Of a DNA stretch of 64,000 bases, positions 1 through 7,860 are shown in pieces. Source of the DNA: an uncultured Clostridia bacterium (lineage in GTDB: Bacteria > Bacillota > Clostridia > HGM11514); assembly GCA_934464705.1 (NCBI GenBank), contig CAKSKB010000017.1:5578-69577 (forward strand), in the 5' to 3' direction. Both the position numbers and the translations under genes were made by a program. The number at the start of each line of letters is the position of its first letter. Position 1 is the first letter of the stretch. The notes below the pieces were generated by a model. That model worked only from the letters and a program-made list of their open reading frames with translations. It had not been told where the DNA came from and made no database searches.

Positions 1-27
1 AAATAATAATCGGCAGGAATGATAATA

Positions 28-582
28 ATGAACAATGAGCTTTTCAATACTGTAGAAGCTATGCTTTTTGCATCCGGCGAACCGGTTTCGGTTTTAAAAT
101 TGTCGGAAGCGCTTGACATCCCAAAGGACGAGCTATCGGGAATTATGGATGAGTTTTTAAGTGAATATAACTACAGAAAAAGCGGTCTTCGTGTTATAAA
201 AATGGACGATTCTTTCCAGCTCTGCACAAGAACGGAATATTTTGAGCCGATAAGAAAGCTGCTGCTTCCGAGCAGATACCCCGACCTTTCCCGCGCGGCA
301 CTCGAGGTTTTATCGATTATTGCATATAATCAGCCTGTAATCAAATCGGTTATAGAACAGGTCAGGGGAGTTGACTGTTCGGGCGTTATAAACAAGCTTC
401 TTTCCCGTGAACTGATTGAGGAAAGAGGGCGGCATCCGTCTCCGGGGCGTCCGATAATGTACGGAACAACACAAGAATTCCTGCGTGCTTTCGGGCTTTC
501 ATCGATTGATGACCTTCCGGGGGTTGATGTTTTGGCTGAAATGGTAAACGCCTCCGAGCAGCTTACAATTCCTATGGATTAA
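28..582 (+). CDS. scpB: segregation and condensation protein B
   Basis: ScpB is the winged-helix subunit of the SMC-ScpA-ScpB complex that compacts and segregates the nucleoid in the cytoplasm. The 184-residue product has the family's two winged-helix halves; the hallmark second half is visible as RGVDCS and GRPIMYGTT. Length matches the usual 180-200. An ATG lies at 19, but the AGGA at 15-18 overlaps it and is correctly spaced only for the ATG at 28, so I start there. scpA is presumably just left of the window. The two genes downstream (ytfI, ytfJ) follow at 11 and 19 bp, the order found in many Clostridia. Confidence 0.93.
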   Translation: MNNELFNTVEAMLFASGEPVSVLKLSEALDIPKDELSGIMDEFLSEYNYRKSGLRVIKMDDSFQLCTRTEYFEPIRKLLLPSRYPDLSRAALEVLSIIAYNQPVIKSVIEQVRGVDCSGVINKLLSRELIEERGRHPSPGRPIMYGTTQEFLRAFGLSSIDDLPGVDVLAEMVNASEQLTIPMD

Positions 583-593
583 GGTGGGATTCT

Positions 594-1154
594 ATGCGTA
601 TTGCACTTATAATTATCGCAGTTATCGCTGCTGTTTTGACCGCAATTCTATTTGTCCGTGTAAGACTCATAGCCGAAATTTCGGAAGAAAAAAAGTTTGT
701 TGCCGTAAAATTGGGCTTTTTTAAGATAATTCTGTTCCCAAAAACCGAAAAACAGGCGCCGAAAGAAAAAAAAATCGAAGAAAACGATAAAAAAACCGAA
801 GAAGGTATTGGTAATTTCAAAAATTTATGGTATAATAATGTCGGGGATATTAAAAAAGCACTTTTAAGGCTCAAAAAACGGGTGCTTATCGAAAAGCTTG
901 AATTTGAATATTGCTGCGGATTTTCCGACGCTGCCGTGACTGCTGTTATGTACGGCACGGTTAGCGGGCTTTATTACAACATATTTGCGTTTCTGGACAG
1001 AAACTTCAGAATTAAAAACATGAGCGGAGATATTTCTCCGGATTTTAACTCCAAAAAGAAGCATATTGCGGCTGATTGTATACTTCGGCTCACTGTTGCC
1101 GATATTATATACATATTCGCTGCGGTACTTCCGATAATAAAAAACAATAAATAA
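594..1154 (+). CDS. ytfI: DUF2953 membrane-anchored protein, YtfI-like
   Basis: A 186-residue protein with one N-terminal membrane segment (about residues 2-22), a charged Lys/Glu-rich stretch (about 55-75) and a C-terminal DUF2953-like domain. In Bacillus the homologue YtfI is made during sporulation and is encoded beside ytfJ, exactly as here. Biochemical function is unknown. The start has a good AGGTGGG ribosome binding site and the gene lies 11 bp after scpB, so it is probably co-transcribed. Family call rests on topology, size and neighbours. Confidence 0.78.
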   Translation: MRIALIIIAVIAAVLTAILFVRVRLIAEISEEKKFVAVKLGFFKIILFPKTEKQAPKEKKIEENDKKTEEGIGNFKNLWYNNVGDIKKALLRLKKRVLIEKLEFEYCCGFSDAAVTAVMYGTVSGLYYNIFAFLDRNFRIKNMSGDISPDFNSKKKHIAADCILRLTVADIIYIFAAVLPIIKNNK

Positions 1155-1173
1155 TTTAAAGGCGGTGTTTTAA

Positions 1174-1584
1174 ATGGGTGAGCATCCTATCCAGGGCATG
1201 ATGGCAACGGCGATGCAGAGCATAAAGGAAATGGTTGATGTCAACACAATTGTCGGCACACCGGTTGAAACTAAAGACGGTACGGTTATCATTCCTATTT
1301 CCAAGGTTTCCTTCGGGTTTGCCGCAGGCGGTTCGGACATTCCTGCAAAAAAGGATTACAAAGACGCTAACAACTTCGGCGGCGGAAGCGGAGCAGGTGT
1401 TTCGATTCAGCCGGTTGCATTTATGGTTGTTGCAGAAAATCAGATTAAGCTTCTTCCGGTAAACACATCGGAAAATCCGCTTGACAAGATTGTCGACTAT
1501 ATTCCCGACGCTGTTGAGAAAATCGCAAATCTTATCAAGTCGAAAAGCAAGGATAACGATCACATCGAAATAAGCATGGACTGA
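1174..1584 (+). CDS. ytfJ: GerW family sporulation protein YtfJ
   Basis: A 136-residue soluble protein of the YtfJ/GerW spore family. Recognisable features are the N-terminal HPIQGMM, the glycine-rich FGGGSGAG segment (about residues 68-76) followed by a hydrophobic strand. In Bacillus the family is forespore-expressed and needed for normal germination. It is the last gene of the scpB-ytfI-ytfJ unit and is followed by a strong bidirectional terminator. Supports an endospore-forming host. Confidence 0.9.
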   Translation: MGEHPIQGMMATAMQSIKEMVDVNTIVGTPVETKDGTVIIPISKVSFGFAAGGSDIPAKKDYKDANNFGGGSGAGVSIQPVAFMVVAENQIKLLPVNTSENPLDKIVDYIPDAVEKIANLIKSKSKDNDHIEISMD

Positions 1585-1593
1585 TATATCCCG

Positions 1594-1619
1594 AAAAACC
1601 CGGTTTCCCCCGGGTTTTT
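1594..1619. terminator. bidirectional rho-independent terminator
   Basis: Perfect 10-bp stem AAAAACCCGG (1594-1603) / CCGGGTTTTT (1610-1619) with a 6-nt loop. The A run on one side and T run on the other let it serve both the plus-strand ytfJ and the convergent minus-strand AraC gene, whose stop codon overlaps its edge. Confidence 0.9.
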
Positions 1620-2442
1620 ATTTTATCATTTTTTCTTCCCGGTAGCGGCTCGGTGTAATTTTTTCTCTCTGCTTAAAGGCTTTTGAAAAATAAAACTCGT
1701 TTTCATAACCGCATTCGGCGGCGATTTTATATATCGGCTTATCTGTGGAAATTAGCATCTTCTTTGCATTGCCAAGCCTTATTTCGGTTAGTTTTTCAGA
1801 AACCGACATTCCAGTTTCCTCATTGAACTTTCTCGCAAGAGTTCGGTAACTTGTGTTCATCGCATTTGCAATATCGTTTACGCTGATTTTTTCGTCGAAA
1901 TATTCATTCATATACATAATAACCTGAGCCGAAAATGTGCTCGGCGGAACGGAAACAGCAGGCTCTCTGCCGCTTAAGGTATCGTAAAGCTGCATAACCC
2001 ACAGCAAAAATTTCGCCTGAACGGAGTAAATTCCGCCTTCCGCATTTACTTTTTCAATTCCCGAATTAAATGGCGCCGCATATGGCTCGGACAATGCCTT
2101 TACAATTTGGTTTCCAGAAGCCGAAGTCAATGAAAATCTAATGCACAGCCCGTCATCACCGATACCGCTTCCGCGGTGAGAATGCGTTACCCCGGGCGGG
2201 ATTATATATGAATCCCCGGCGGTTATATAAAACTCCGCACCGTTTATCGTTGTGTACAACGACCCCTTCGACACATAATTAAATTCAAACCAAGGATGAT
2301 AGTGAGGCGGTAAGACCCAATTTTCTGCGTGTTTTGCCCTTGCCGCATAGTTTAATCTGATTTTCATTCCGTTAAATTCAAATTCCTGCATTAAAATTCT
2401 GCCGAAGTTTTCAGTAATGCTCAGCATTCTTTTGAGATTCAT
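1618..2442 (-). CDS. AraC family transcriptional regulator
   Basis: A 274-residue regulator: an N-terminal cupin-type sugar-sensing domain (HYHPWFEF about residue 47, then the beta-barrel with GDSYIIPPG) and a C-terminal double helix-turn-helix of the AraC/XylS class (TSYRTLARKF and CGYENEFYFSKAFK, ending PSRYREE). It faces away from the ROK-SIS-mannosidase genes, so it most likely activates them on a mannoside signal; this is inference from position. The ATG at 2442 has an AAAGGAG site 7 bp away. A 9-bp inverted repeat brackets its own promoter, suggesting autoregulation. Confidence 0.9.
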   Translation of the reverse strand: MNLKRMLSITENFGRILMQEFEFNGMKIRLNYAARAKHAENWVLPPHYHPWFEFNYVSKGSLYTTINGAEFYITAGDSYIIPPGVTHSHRGSGIGDDGLCIRFSLTSASGNQIVKALSEPYAAPFNSGIEKVNAEGGIYSVQAKFLLWVMQLYDTLSGREPAVSVPPSTFSAQVIMYMNEYFDEKISVNDIANAMNTSYRTLARKFNEETGMSVSEKLTEIRLGNAKKMLISTDKPIYKIAAECGYENEFYFSKAFKQREKITPSRYREEKMIK

Positions 2443-2459
2443 GCAATCACTCCTTTAGT

Positions 2460-2502
2460 GCCATTTACTATTATAATACAAAAAATATCGATTGTAAATG
2501 GC
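2460..2502. promoter_or_regulatory. AraC gene promoter bracketed by an inverted repeat
   Basis: On the minus strand TTTACA (2493-2498) and TATAAT (2470-2475) are 17 bp apart, giving a start of transcription near 2463. GCCATTTAC (2460-2468) and its exact inverted copy GTAAATGGC (2494-2502) cover the start point and the -35 box, 34 bp centre to centre. This geometry suits a regulator binding both half sites on its own promoter. Confidence 0.7.
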
Positions 2503-2544
2503 ATAATAATATAAAATTATATAATATATTGTCATATTTGTCTA

Positions 2545-2573
2545 TTCAAAATCACGGTGCTGTTAAGTATAAT
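2545..2573 (+). promoter_or_regulatory. candidate promoter of the ROK-SIS-mannosidase operon
   Basis: TTCAAA (2545-2550), 17 bp, TATAAT (2568-2573), 30 bp ahead of the ROK start. The poor -35 box fits a promoter that depends on an activator such as the divergent AraC protein. Confidence 0.55.
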
Positions 2574-2602
2574 TGTATTAAAAAATACTGTGGGGTGTTA
2601 AG

Positions 2603-3539
2603 ATGTTTTGCGGAATTGATATTGGCGGTACAAAATGCGCTGTTTCTTTAGGCATCAACGGAGAAATCAAAAAAAATAAGATTTGAAACCAAAAATGCTG
2701 CCGAAACTATCGAAAATATAATAAATGCCGTTCAAAAGCTCGGATGCGGCAAGGCAATAGGAATAAGCTGCGGCGGTCCTCTTGATTCAAAACGGGGAGT
2801 TATACTCTCACCTCCGAATCTTCCGGGTTGGGATAATATTGAAATTATCAAAATTCTTAAAGAAAAATTCGGTGTACCGGTTGGTATACAGAACGATGCA
2901 AACGCCTGTGCGCTTGCAGAATGGCTGCACGGCGCCGGAAAAAAATGCGAAAATATGATTTTCCTCACTTTCGGGACAGGTATGGGTGCCGGAATTATTT
3001 TAAACGGCAGGCTCTACACCGGTTCAAGCGATATGGCAGGTGAAATAGGGCATATCAGAATGGAAAAATACGGTCCTGTCGGTTACGGAAAGGCCGGTTC
3101 GTTTGAAGGTTTTTGCTCCGGAAGCGGTATTGCGGAAACAGGCCGTTTTATCGCAATTGAAAAGCTTCGCTGCGGCGAAAACACGAGTTTTTGCAAAAGC
3201 TATAAGGACCTCGGCGGGATAACCGCAAAAAAAATCGCCGAATGTGCAAAGAACGGCGATACTGCGGCAATTGAAGTGTATAACATATGCGCCGAAAAGC
3301 TCGGAATGGGCATATCAATACTCATTGATATATTAAACCCCGAAAAAATTATTATCGGCAGTGTGTACGAAAGAAGCGGAGAACTTTTGCGTACAAAAAT
3401 GCTTGAAGTTATTAAAGAAGAGGCTTTGCCGCAATCGAGAAATGTGTGTGAAATTCTGCCGTCTGCCTTGGGCGATGCAGTCGGCGACATGGCAGCTATG
3501 GCAGTAGCGGAAAATATATGGGAGTGTGAAAATTTATGA
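2603..3539 (+). pseudogene. ROK family sugar kinase, frameshifted at an A8 run
   Basis: The ATG at 2603 (GGGGTG site 5 bp upstream) opens MFCGIDIGGTK, the ATP-binding start of a ROK kinase, but this frame stops at 2684. From 2676 the +1 frame carries the rest without a gap: GISCGGPLDS, the catalytic NDANACALAEW, GTGMGAGI, then GHIRM. The shift lies in eight A residues (2669-2676); seven would restore one frame of about 311 residues. The usual ROK zinc cluster is replaced by GYGKAGSFEG, a variant I recall in some clostridial ROK proteins. Its likely job is phosphorylating mannose or another hexose released by the mannosidase. The end overlaps the SIS gene by ATGA. It may be a real pseudogene, an assembly error, or rescued by slippage. 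Confidence 0.85.
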
Positions 3540-4123
3540 ACGAGCTTTTGCTGAGATACCCGATACTTTCGGAATGTAAAAAAGACATAGGCGCTGCACT
3601 GAAACTTTTGGTTTCGGCATACAGCAGCGGAGGTAAGGTTCTTGTATGCGGAAACGGAGGCAGCGCCGCAGACTGTGAACATATCGTTGGAGAACTTATG
3701 AAAGAATTTCTAAAAAAACGCCCCGTGACAGACGAGCGCATACCCGAAAGACTGCGCATGAATTTACAGGGAGCGCTGCCGGCGATTTCGCTTCCGAGCC
3801 AATGTGCGCTTATATCGGCGTTTGCAAACGATGCAGACCCTTCCATGATATATGCCCAGCTTGTTTACGGATATGCAAAGTGCGAGGATTTGGTTATCGG
3901 AATCTCAACTTCCGGAAATTCCGAAAATGTTGTAAACGCAATTGATGCTGCGAAATCCATTGGCATAAAAACTCTTGCTCTGACCGGCAAAAACGAAAGC
4001 AGACTGTCTCAGCTTGCAGATGTAACAATCCATGTTCCGGAAACCGAAACATTTAAGGTTCAGGAACTGCATCTCCCGGTTTACCACTATCTTTGTGCCG
4101 CACTGGAACGGGAAATGTTTTGA
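3536..4123 (+). CDS. SIS domain sugar-phosphate isomerase, GmhA-like
   Basis: A 195-residue single-domain SIS protein. The phosphosugar-binding signatures are VCGNGGSAADCEH (about residues 37-49) and GISTSGNSENV (about 121-131), with a C-terminal ETFKVQELHLPVYHYLC helix that in GmhA carries active-site residues. Family members isomerise sedoheptulose-7-phosphate or deacylate/isomerise sugar phosphates. Translationally coupled to the ROK gene (ATGA overlap) and 16 bp ahead of the GH38 gene, so here it probably acts on a product of mannoside breakdown; no heptose pathway is visible. Substrate unknown. Confidence 0.8.
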   Translation: MNELLLRYPILSECKKDIGAALKLLVSAYSSGGKVLVCGNGGSAADCEHIVGELMKEFLKKRPVTDERIPERLRMNLQGALPAISLPSQCALISAFANDADPSMIYAQLVYGYAKCEDLVIGISTSGNSENVVNAIDAAKSIGIKTLALTGKNESRLSQLADVTIHVPETETFKVQELHLPVYHYLCAALEREMF

Positions 4124-4139
4124 AAGGACAACCCAGAAC

Positions 4140-6521
4140 ATGAAAAAAATATATTTAATAGGCAATGCTCACATTGACCCCGTCTGGTTATGGCAGTGGC
4201 AGGACGGTTTTTCGGAGGTTTTGGCAACATTCAGAAGTGCACTCGACAGAATGAAGGAGTTTTCCGATTTTAAGTTTACAAGTGCATGCGCACTGTATTA
4301 CATGTGGGTTGAAGAAATTGACCCGTACATGTTCGGCGAAATCAAAATGCGCGTTGACGAGGGGAGATGGTGCATAACAGGCGGGTGGCTCCTGCAGCCG
4401 GACTGCAACATACCGTGCGGAGAAAGCTTGGTGCGTCAGGGGCTTATTTCGCAGAGATATTTTAAAGAAAAATTCGGATTCACACCGACCGTCGGTTACA
4501 ATGTCGATTCTTTCGGGCACAGTGCAGCACTGCCGAAGATTCTAAAAAAAAGCGGAATTAAGAGTTATGTCTTTATGCGCCCGTCCGCTTCCGAAGCGGA
4601 TATTGGAAATTCGCTTTTTAAATGGCAGAGCGATGACGGAAGCACAGTTACAGCTTTCAGAATACCGGGTTCTTACAAGATTGATTTGGGGAACTTTCAT
4701 CTGCTTGATGAAATTAAAAACACGGCAGAAACCGAAAACATGGATATGATGGCGTTTTACGGCGTTGGAAATCACGGCGGCGGACCGACAATTAAACTGA
4801 TCGAAAAAATAAACGCTGCAAACGACGGAACAATGATATATTCAACACCGGACGAGTATTTTGAATCAGTCAAAGGGCTTGAACTTACAACTGTAAAAGG
4901 TGAACTCCAGCATCATGCGCGCGGCTGTTACAGTGTCTGCGCATCGGTCAAAAGCCTTAACAGGCGGTGCGAACAGGCTCTGCTGGCTGCGGAAAAGCTG
5001 TGCGTAATGGCCGAAAAGCTCACAGGCGCTAAATATCCGACCGCAAAATTCCGTGAAGCCTGGAAGAATTTATTGTTCAACCAGTTTCACGATATTCTCG
5101 GCGGCTGTTCGGTTAAATCGGCTTACAAAGATGCGGAATATCTTTTCGGAAGCTGCTTGGCGGCAGCGGAAAGCACGATGAACCGTGCAATGCAGACGAT
5201 AGCATGGAACATCGATACACTGCAAGGTGAAAAGCTTCCGGGATACAAGTTTGATGAGGCATGGAATGTTTGGGAGCATGACACTTTAGGCACACCCGTT
5301 ATCGTGTTCAATCCTCATTCATGGGAGGTGACGATGCCGGTTACGGTGTATGCGTCCGCACAGAAGGTCACCGACCCGAGCGGCAACGAAACAAAATTTC
5401 AAACCGTCAGGGGAGAGCAGACCAACAGAAACGGCGATATATACCGCACCGCCTTCACGGCAACAGTACCGGCATACGGACATGCGGTATACAGGATTTT
5501 CAGAAAACAGAAATCCTCAAAAATTTTCAATTCGGATTTGAAAGCCGAAAAAAATTTACTTGAAAACAGCAGAATAAGAGTAAAATTTGATTCCGAAACC
5601 GGAGATATATGCGAATTTTACGATAAAGAAAGCAAAGAATATATAATAAACAAGCCTTGCCGTGCCGTAATTCTGGACGAAACGCACTGCGACACCTGGG
5701 CGCACGGCGAAATGACATTGGGTAAGGTTTCTGGCTTTTTCGGGAATCCCGAATTTGAAGCATCGGAAAACGGCAGCGTCAGAGCAACTCTGACAGTCAA
5801 AACAAAATACAATAATTCGCTTATCACAAGGCATTACAGCATATTCCCGGGAAGCGGTGAAGTCAGAGTCAAAACAAAAATCGACTTCAGAGAAAAGCAC
5901 GCTTGTCTGAAATTTTCTTTCCCGATAAAAGGCGAAAGCATTACAGCGGAAATTCCTTACGGAGCGATTGAACGGCCTCTGTATACCGGCGAAGAACCGT
6001 GCGGAATGTGGTTTTCCTGCGGAAATCTTTGTGTTGCAAACGATTCAAAATATGCTTATGACAGCGAAAACGGCGAAATAAGGCTCACTGTACTCAGAAG
6101 CGCAATTTATGCCGACCATTACGGGCAAAAATACAGAGATAATTCCTGCGAATTTATGGAACAGGGTGAGCATGAATTCTCATACAGCATTTTTCCGTAC
6201 TCCGGCAAAGCCGATGCACAGAGGCGAGCTGCAGAGCTTAATTTCGGGCTCCGATGTATTGCGGGAACATTCCGCAGCGGAAAGCTTCCCGAAAAAATGA
6301 GCTGCTTTAATACGGACAATGAAAACATATTTATTTCAGCCGTCAAAAGGGGAGAGGATGAAAATTCAGACATTATAAGGCTTTACAATATTGACGATAA
6401 TGATTTCGCAGTAGCTTTCAAATGGTTTGACAGCGAAGTAAAGTGCCGTTTTGCGCACAACGATGTAAAAACCTTTGACGAAGGCGGCAGGGAACTTAAT
6501 CTTATCGAGTGGAAAGAATAA
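4140..6521 (+). CDS. alpha-mannosidase, glycoside hydrolase family 38
   Basis: A 793-residue cytoplasmic GH38 enzyme (no signal peptide) that removes alpha-linked mannose from oligosaccharides. The N-terminal catalytic domain shows the zinc ligands in AHIDPVWLWQW (H11, D13) and the nucleophile in YNVDSFGH (D123); the NQFHDILGG motif follows near residue 320. The C-terminal half is the beta-sandwich of the family. The frame is open upstream to 4032, but GAAAGGA at 4122-4128 points to the ATG at 4140 directly before MKKIYLIG. Mannose released here would need the upstream ROK kinase and then ManA (26937-27869) to reach glycolysis. Confidence 0.95.
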   Translation: MKKIYLIGNAHIDPVWLWQWQDGFSEVLATFRSALDRMKEFSDFKFTSACALYYMWVEEIDPYMFGEIKMRVDEGRWCITGGWLLQPDCNIPCGESLVRQGLISQRYFKEKFGFTPTVGYNVDSFGHSAALPKILKKSGIKSYVFMRPSASEADIGNSLFKWQSDDGSTVTAFRIPGSYKIDLGNFHLLDEIKNTAETENMDMMAFYGVGNHGGGPTIKLIEKINAANDGTMIYSTPDEYFESVKGLELTTVKGELQHHARGCYSVCASVKSLNRRCEQALLAAEKLCVMAEKLTGAKYPTAKFREAWKNLLFNQFHDILGGCSVKSAYKDAEYLFGSCLAAAESTMNRAMQTIAWNIDTLQGEKLPGYKFDEAWNVWEHDTLGTPVIVFNPHSWEVTMPVTVYASAQKVTDPSGNETKFQTVRGEQTNRNGDIYRTAFTATVPAYGHAVYRIFRKQKSSKIFNSDLKAEKNLLENSRIRVKFDSETGDICEFYDKESKEYIINKPCRAVILDETHCDTWAHGEMTLGKVSGFFGNPEFEASENGSVRATLTVKTKYNNSLITRHYSIFPGSGEVRVKTKIDFREKHACLKFSFPIKGESITAEIPYGAIERPLYTGEEPCGMWFSCGNLCVANDSKYAYDSENGEIRLTVLRSAIYADHYGQKYRDNSCEFMEQGEHEFSYSIFPYSGKADAQRRAAELNFGLRCIAGTFRSGKLPEKMSCFNTDNENIFISAVKRGEDENSDIIRLYNIDDNDFAVAFKWFDSEVKCRFAHNDVKTFDEGGRELNLIEWKE

Positions 6522-6529
6522 AATCCGAG

Positions 6530-6560
6530 GTGCGTCAGAAAAAAATGGCGCACTTTTTTT
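6530..6560 (+). terminator. weak rho-independent terminator
   Basis: GTGCG (6530-6534) pairs with CGCAC (6549-6553), followed by seven T residues. The short stem makes it weak, but it lies directly between the GH38 stop and the rluB promoter. Confidence 0.55.
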
Positions 6561-6570
6561 AATTTGGGTA

Positions 6571-6599
6571 GTGACAAACACCGAAAATTGTGATATACT
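6571..6599 (+). promoter_or_regulatory. extended -10 promoter of rluB
   Basis: GTGACA (6571-6576), 17 bp, TATACT (6594-6599) with a TGa extension. Transcription would start near 6606, which excludes an in-frame upstream codon at 6590 as start and supports the ATG at 6629. Confidence 0.7.
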
Positions 6600-6628
6600 G
6601 TACATTGGAGTTATTTGGAGGTGTTTTA

Positions 6629-7333
6629 ATGCGGCTGCAAAAATATCTTGCGGAATGTTCGGTTGCATCAAGGCGTAAATCCGAGGAATTGATTCTTGCC
6701 GGAAGAGTTAAGGTTAACGGCAAGGTTGTGAATACTCTCGGGACAAGCGTTTCAGAAACCGATATAGTTGAATTTGACGGCAAACCGGTTTTCCCTGAAA
6801 CCGAAATGGTTTATATTGCGCTCAACAAGCCGAAGGGGGTTGTTTCGACAGCGTCTGACCAGTTTGAAAGGCGCGCGGTAACCGATTTGGTGGAATCCGA
6901 TGTCAGGCTTTATCCTGTAGGCAGACTTGACTATGACACAAAGGGGCTTATTTTTCTTACCAATGACGGTGATTTTACTTACAAACTTACGCATCCCAAG
7001 CACAACATCAAAAAAACATATCATGCTGTTGTAAAAGGCGGATTCAATGAAGAAAAGGCGGACAGGCTGCGCTGCGGAGTTTCTATTGACGGCAGAAAAA
7101 CAGCGCCGGCAGAAATAACGATAAACAGCGTTTACGATAAGGCATGCGAGGTTACGGTTATAATTCACGAAGGCAGAAACAGGCAGGTAAGGCGAATGTT
7201 CGAGGCGGTCGGGTGCACGGTTTCGTCGCTCATCAGAACGGGGATAGGATGTGTTGACATAGGTAAACTCAGACCGGGGCAGTGGAGGTATCTTACCGAT
7301 AAAGAGGTTAAAAACCTCACGAAAGGCAGCTGA
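6629..7333 (+). CDS. rluB: 23S rRNA pseudouridine synthase, RsuA/RluB family
   Basis: A 234-residue enzyme that converts a uridine of ribosomal RNA to pseudouridine. An S4 RNA-binding domain occupies residues 1-60 (MRLQKYLAECSVASRR), followed by the synthase domain with the catalytic aspartate in GRLDYDTKGL and the RNRQVRRMF strand. GGAGG lies 8 bp before the ATG. In Clostridia this gene commonly follows the scpB-ytfI-ytfJ group; here they are split by the mannoside islet. RluB (23S) is likelier than RsuA (16S) given the context, but the two cannot be separated by eye. Confidence 0.92.
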   Translation: MRLQKYLAECSVASRRKSEELILAGRVKVNGKVVNTLGTSVSETDIVEFDGKPVFPETEMVYIALNKPKGVVSTASDQFERRAVTDLVESDVRLYPVGRLDYDTKGLIFLTNDGDFTYKLTHPKHNIKKTYHAVVKGGFNEEKADRLRCGVSIDGRKTAPAEITINSVYDKACEVTVIIHEGRNRQVRRMFEAVGCTVSSLIRTGIGCVDIGKLRPGQWRYLTDKEVKNLTKGS

Positions 7334-7337
7334 TATA

Positions 7338-7733
7338 ATGTTTACAATAAAACCTGCGGCACCGGAGGATTATTACGATATTAAAGAAATTTGCGAAAAA
7401 CACGGAAAACCCCTTGAACTTTCTGCTGAAAAGTACATAATGGTTGCAAAAGAAAACGGTTTTTCGGGAATAGGTATTTTTGAAATCAAAGACGGAATTG
7501 CCCAATTTACTGACATTTTCATGGTAGATGAAGAAAATTCGCAGATGAAATATTTCATCGCCAAGGCTGTGCTTAATTCCATAGATTTAAAAGGCATCGC
7601 TGATGTTTATTCAAACTCTGAATATCTCGAACCCGTATTCAAAATGTGCCGTTTTGAAAAAGAATCGGACGGAACCTTTCATCTTAATCTTGAAGGATAT
7701 TTTACAGGATGCGGTTCCTGCGGAAAAAATTAA
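7338..7733 (+). CDS. small GNAT-like acetyltransferase
   Basis: A 131-residue protein, four bases after rluB. The N-terminus (FTIKPAAPEDYYDIKEIC) has the beta1-alpha1 pattern of GNAT acetyltransferases, and the centre (SGIGIFEIKDGIAQFTDIFM) resembles strands 3-4. The acetyl-CoA pyrophosphate loop is not obvious, so it may be degenerate. It ends in a cysteine tail CGSCGKN of possible metal-binding character. Substrate unknown. Confidence 0.6.
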   Translation: MFTIKPAAPEDYYDIKEICEKHGKPLELSAEKYIMVAKENGFSGIGIFEIKDGIAQFTDIFMVDEENSQMKYFIAKAVLNSIDLKGIADVYSNSEYLEPVFKMCRFEKESDGTFHLNLEGYFTGCGSCGKN

Positions 7734-7748
7734 AATTTATTATAAATT

Positions 7749-7778
7749 TTGAAGGAAAAAGAAGAATTAATGTAGAAT
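7749..7778 (+). promoter_or_regulatory. candidate promoter of the decarboxylase operon
   Basis: TTGAAG (7749-7754), 18 bp, TAGAAT (7773-7778) preceded by TG. An 82-nt leader would follow before the ATG at 7861. No riboswitch fold was recognised in it. Confidence 0.4.
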
Positions 7779-7860
7779 ACACAGAATATGGGATGATTTG
7801 AAAATCAAGCCCGGTTTAATGTTATATGATTATGTTTTAATATATTACGGAGGTAAGCTT

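Noticed and set aside
6590..6628. longer N-terminus for the pseudouridine synthase starting at 6590
   Set aside because: That codon lies at the -10 box of a good promoter, and a GGAGG site serves the ATG at 6629.
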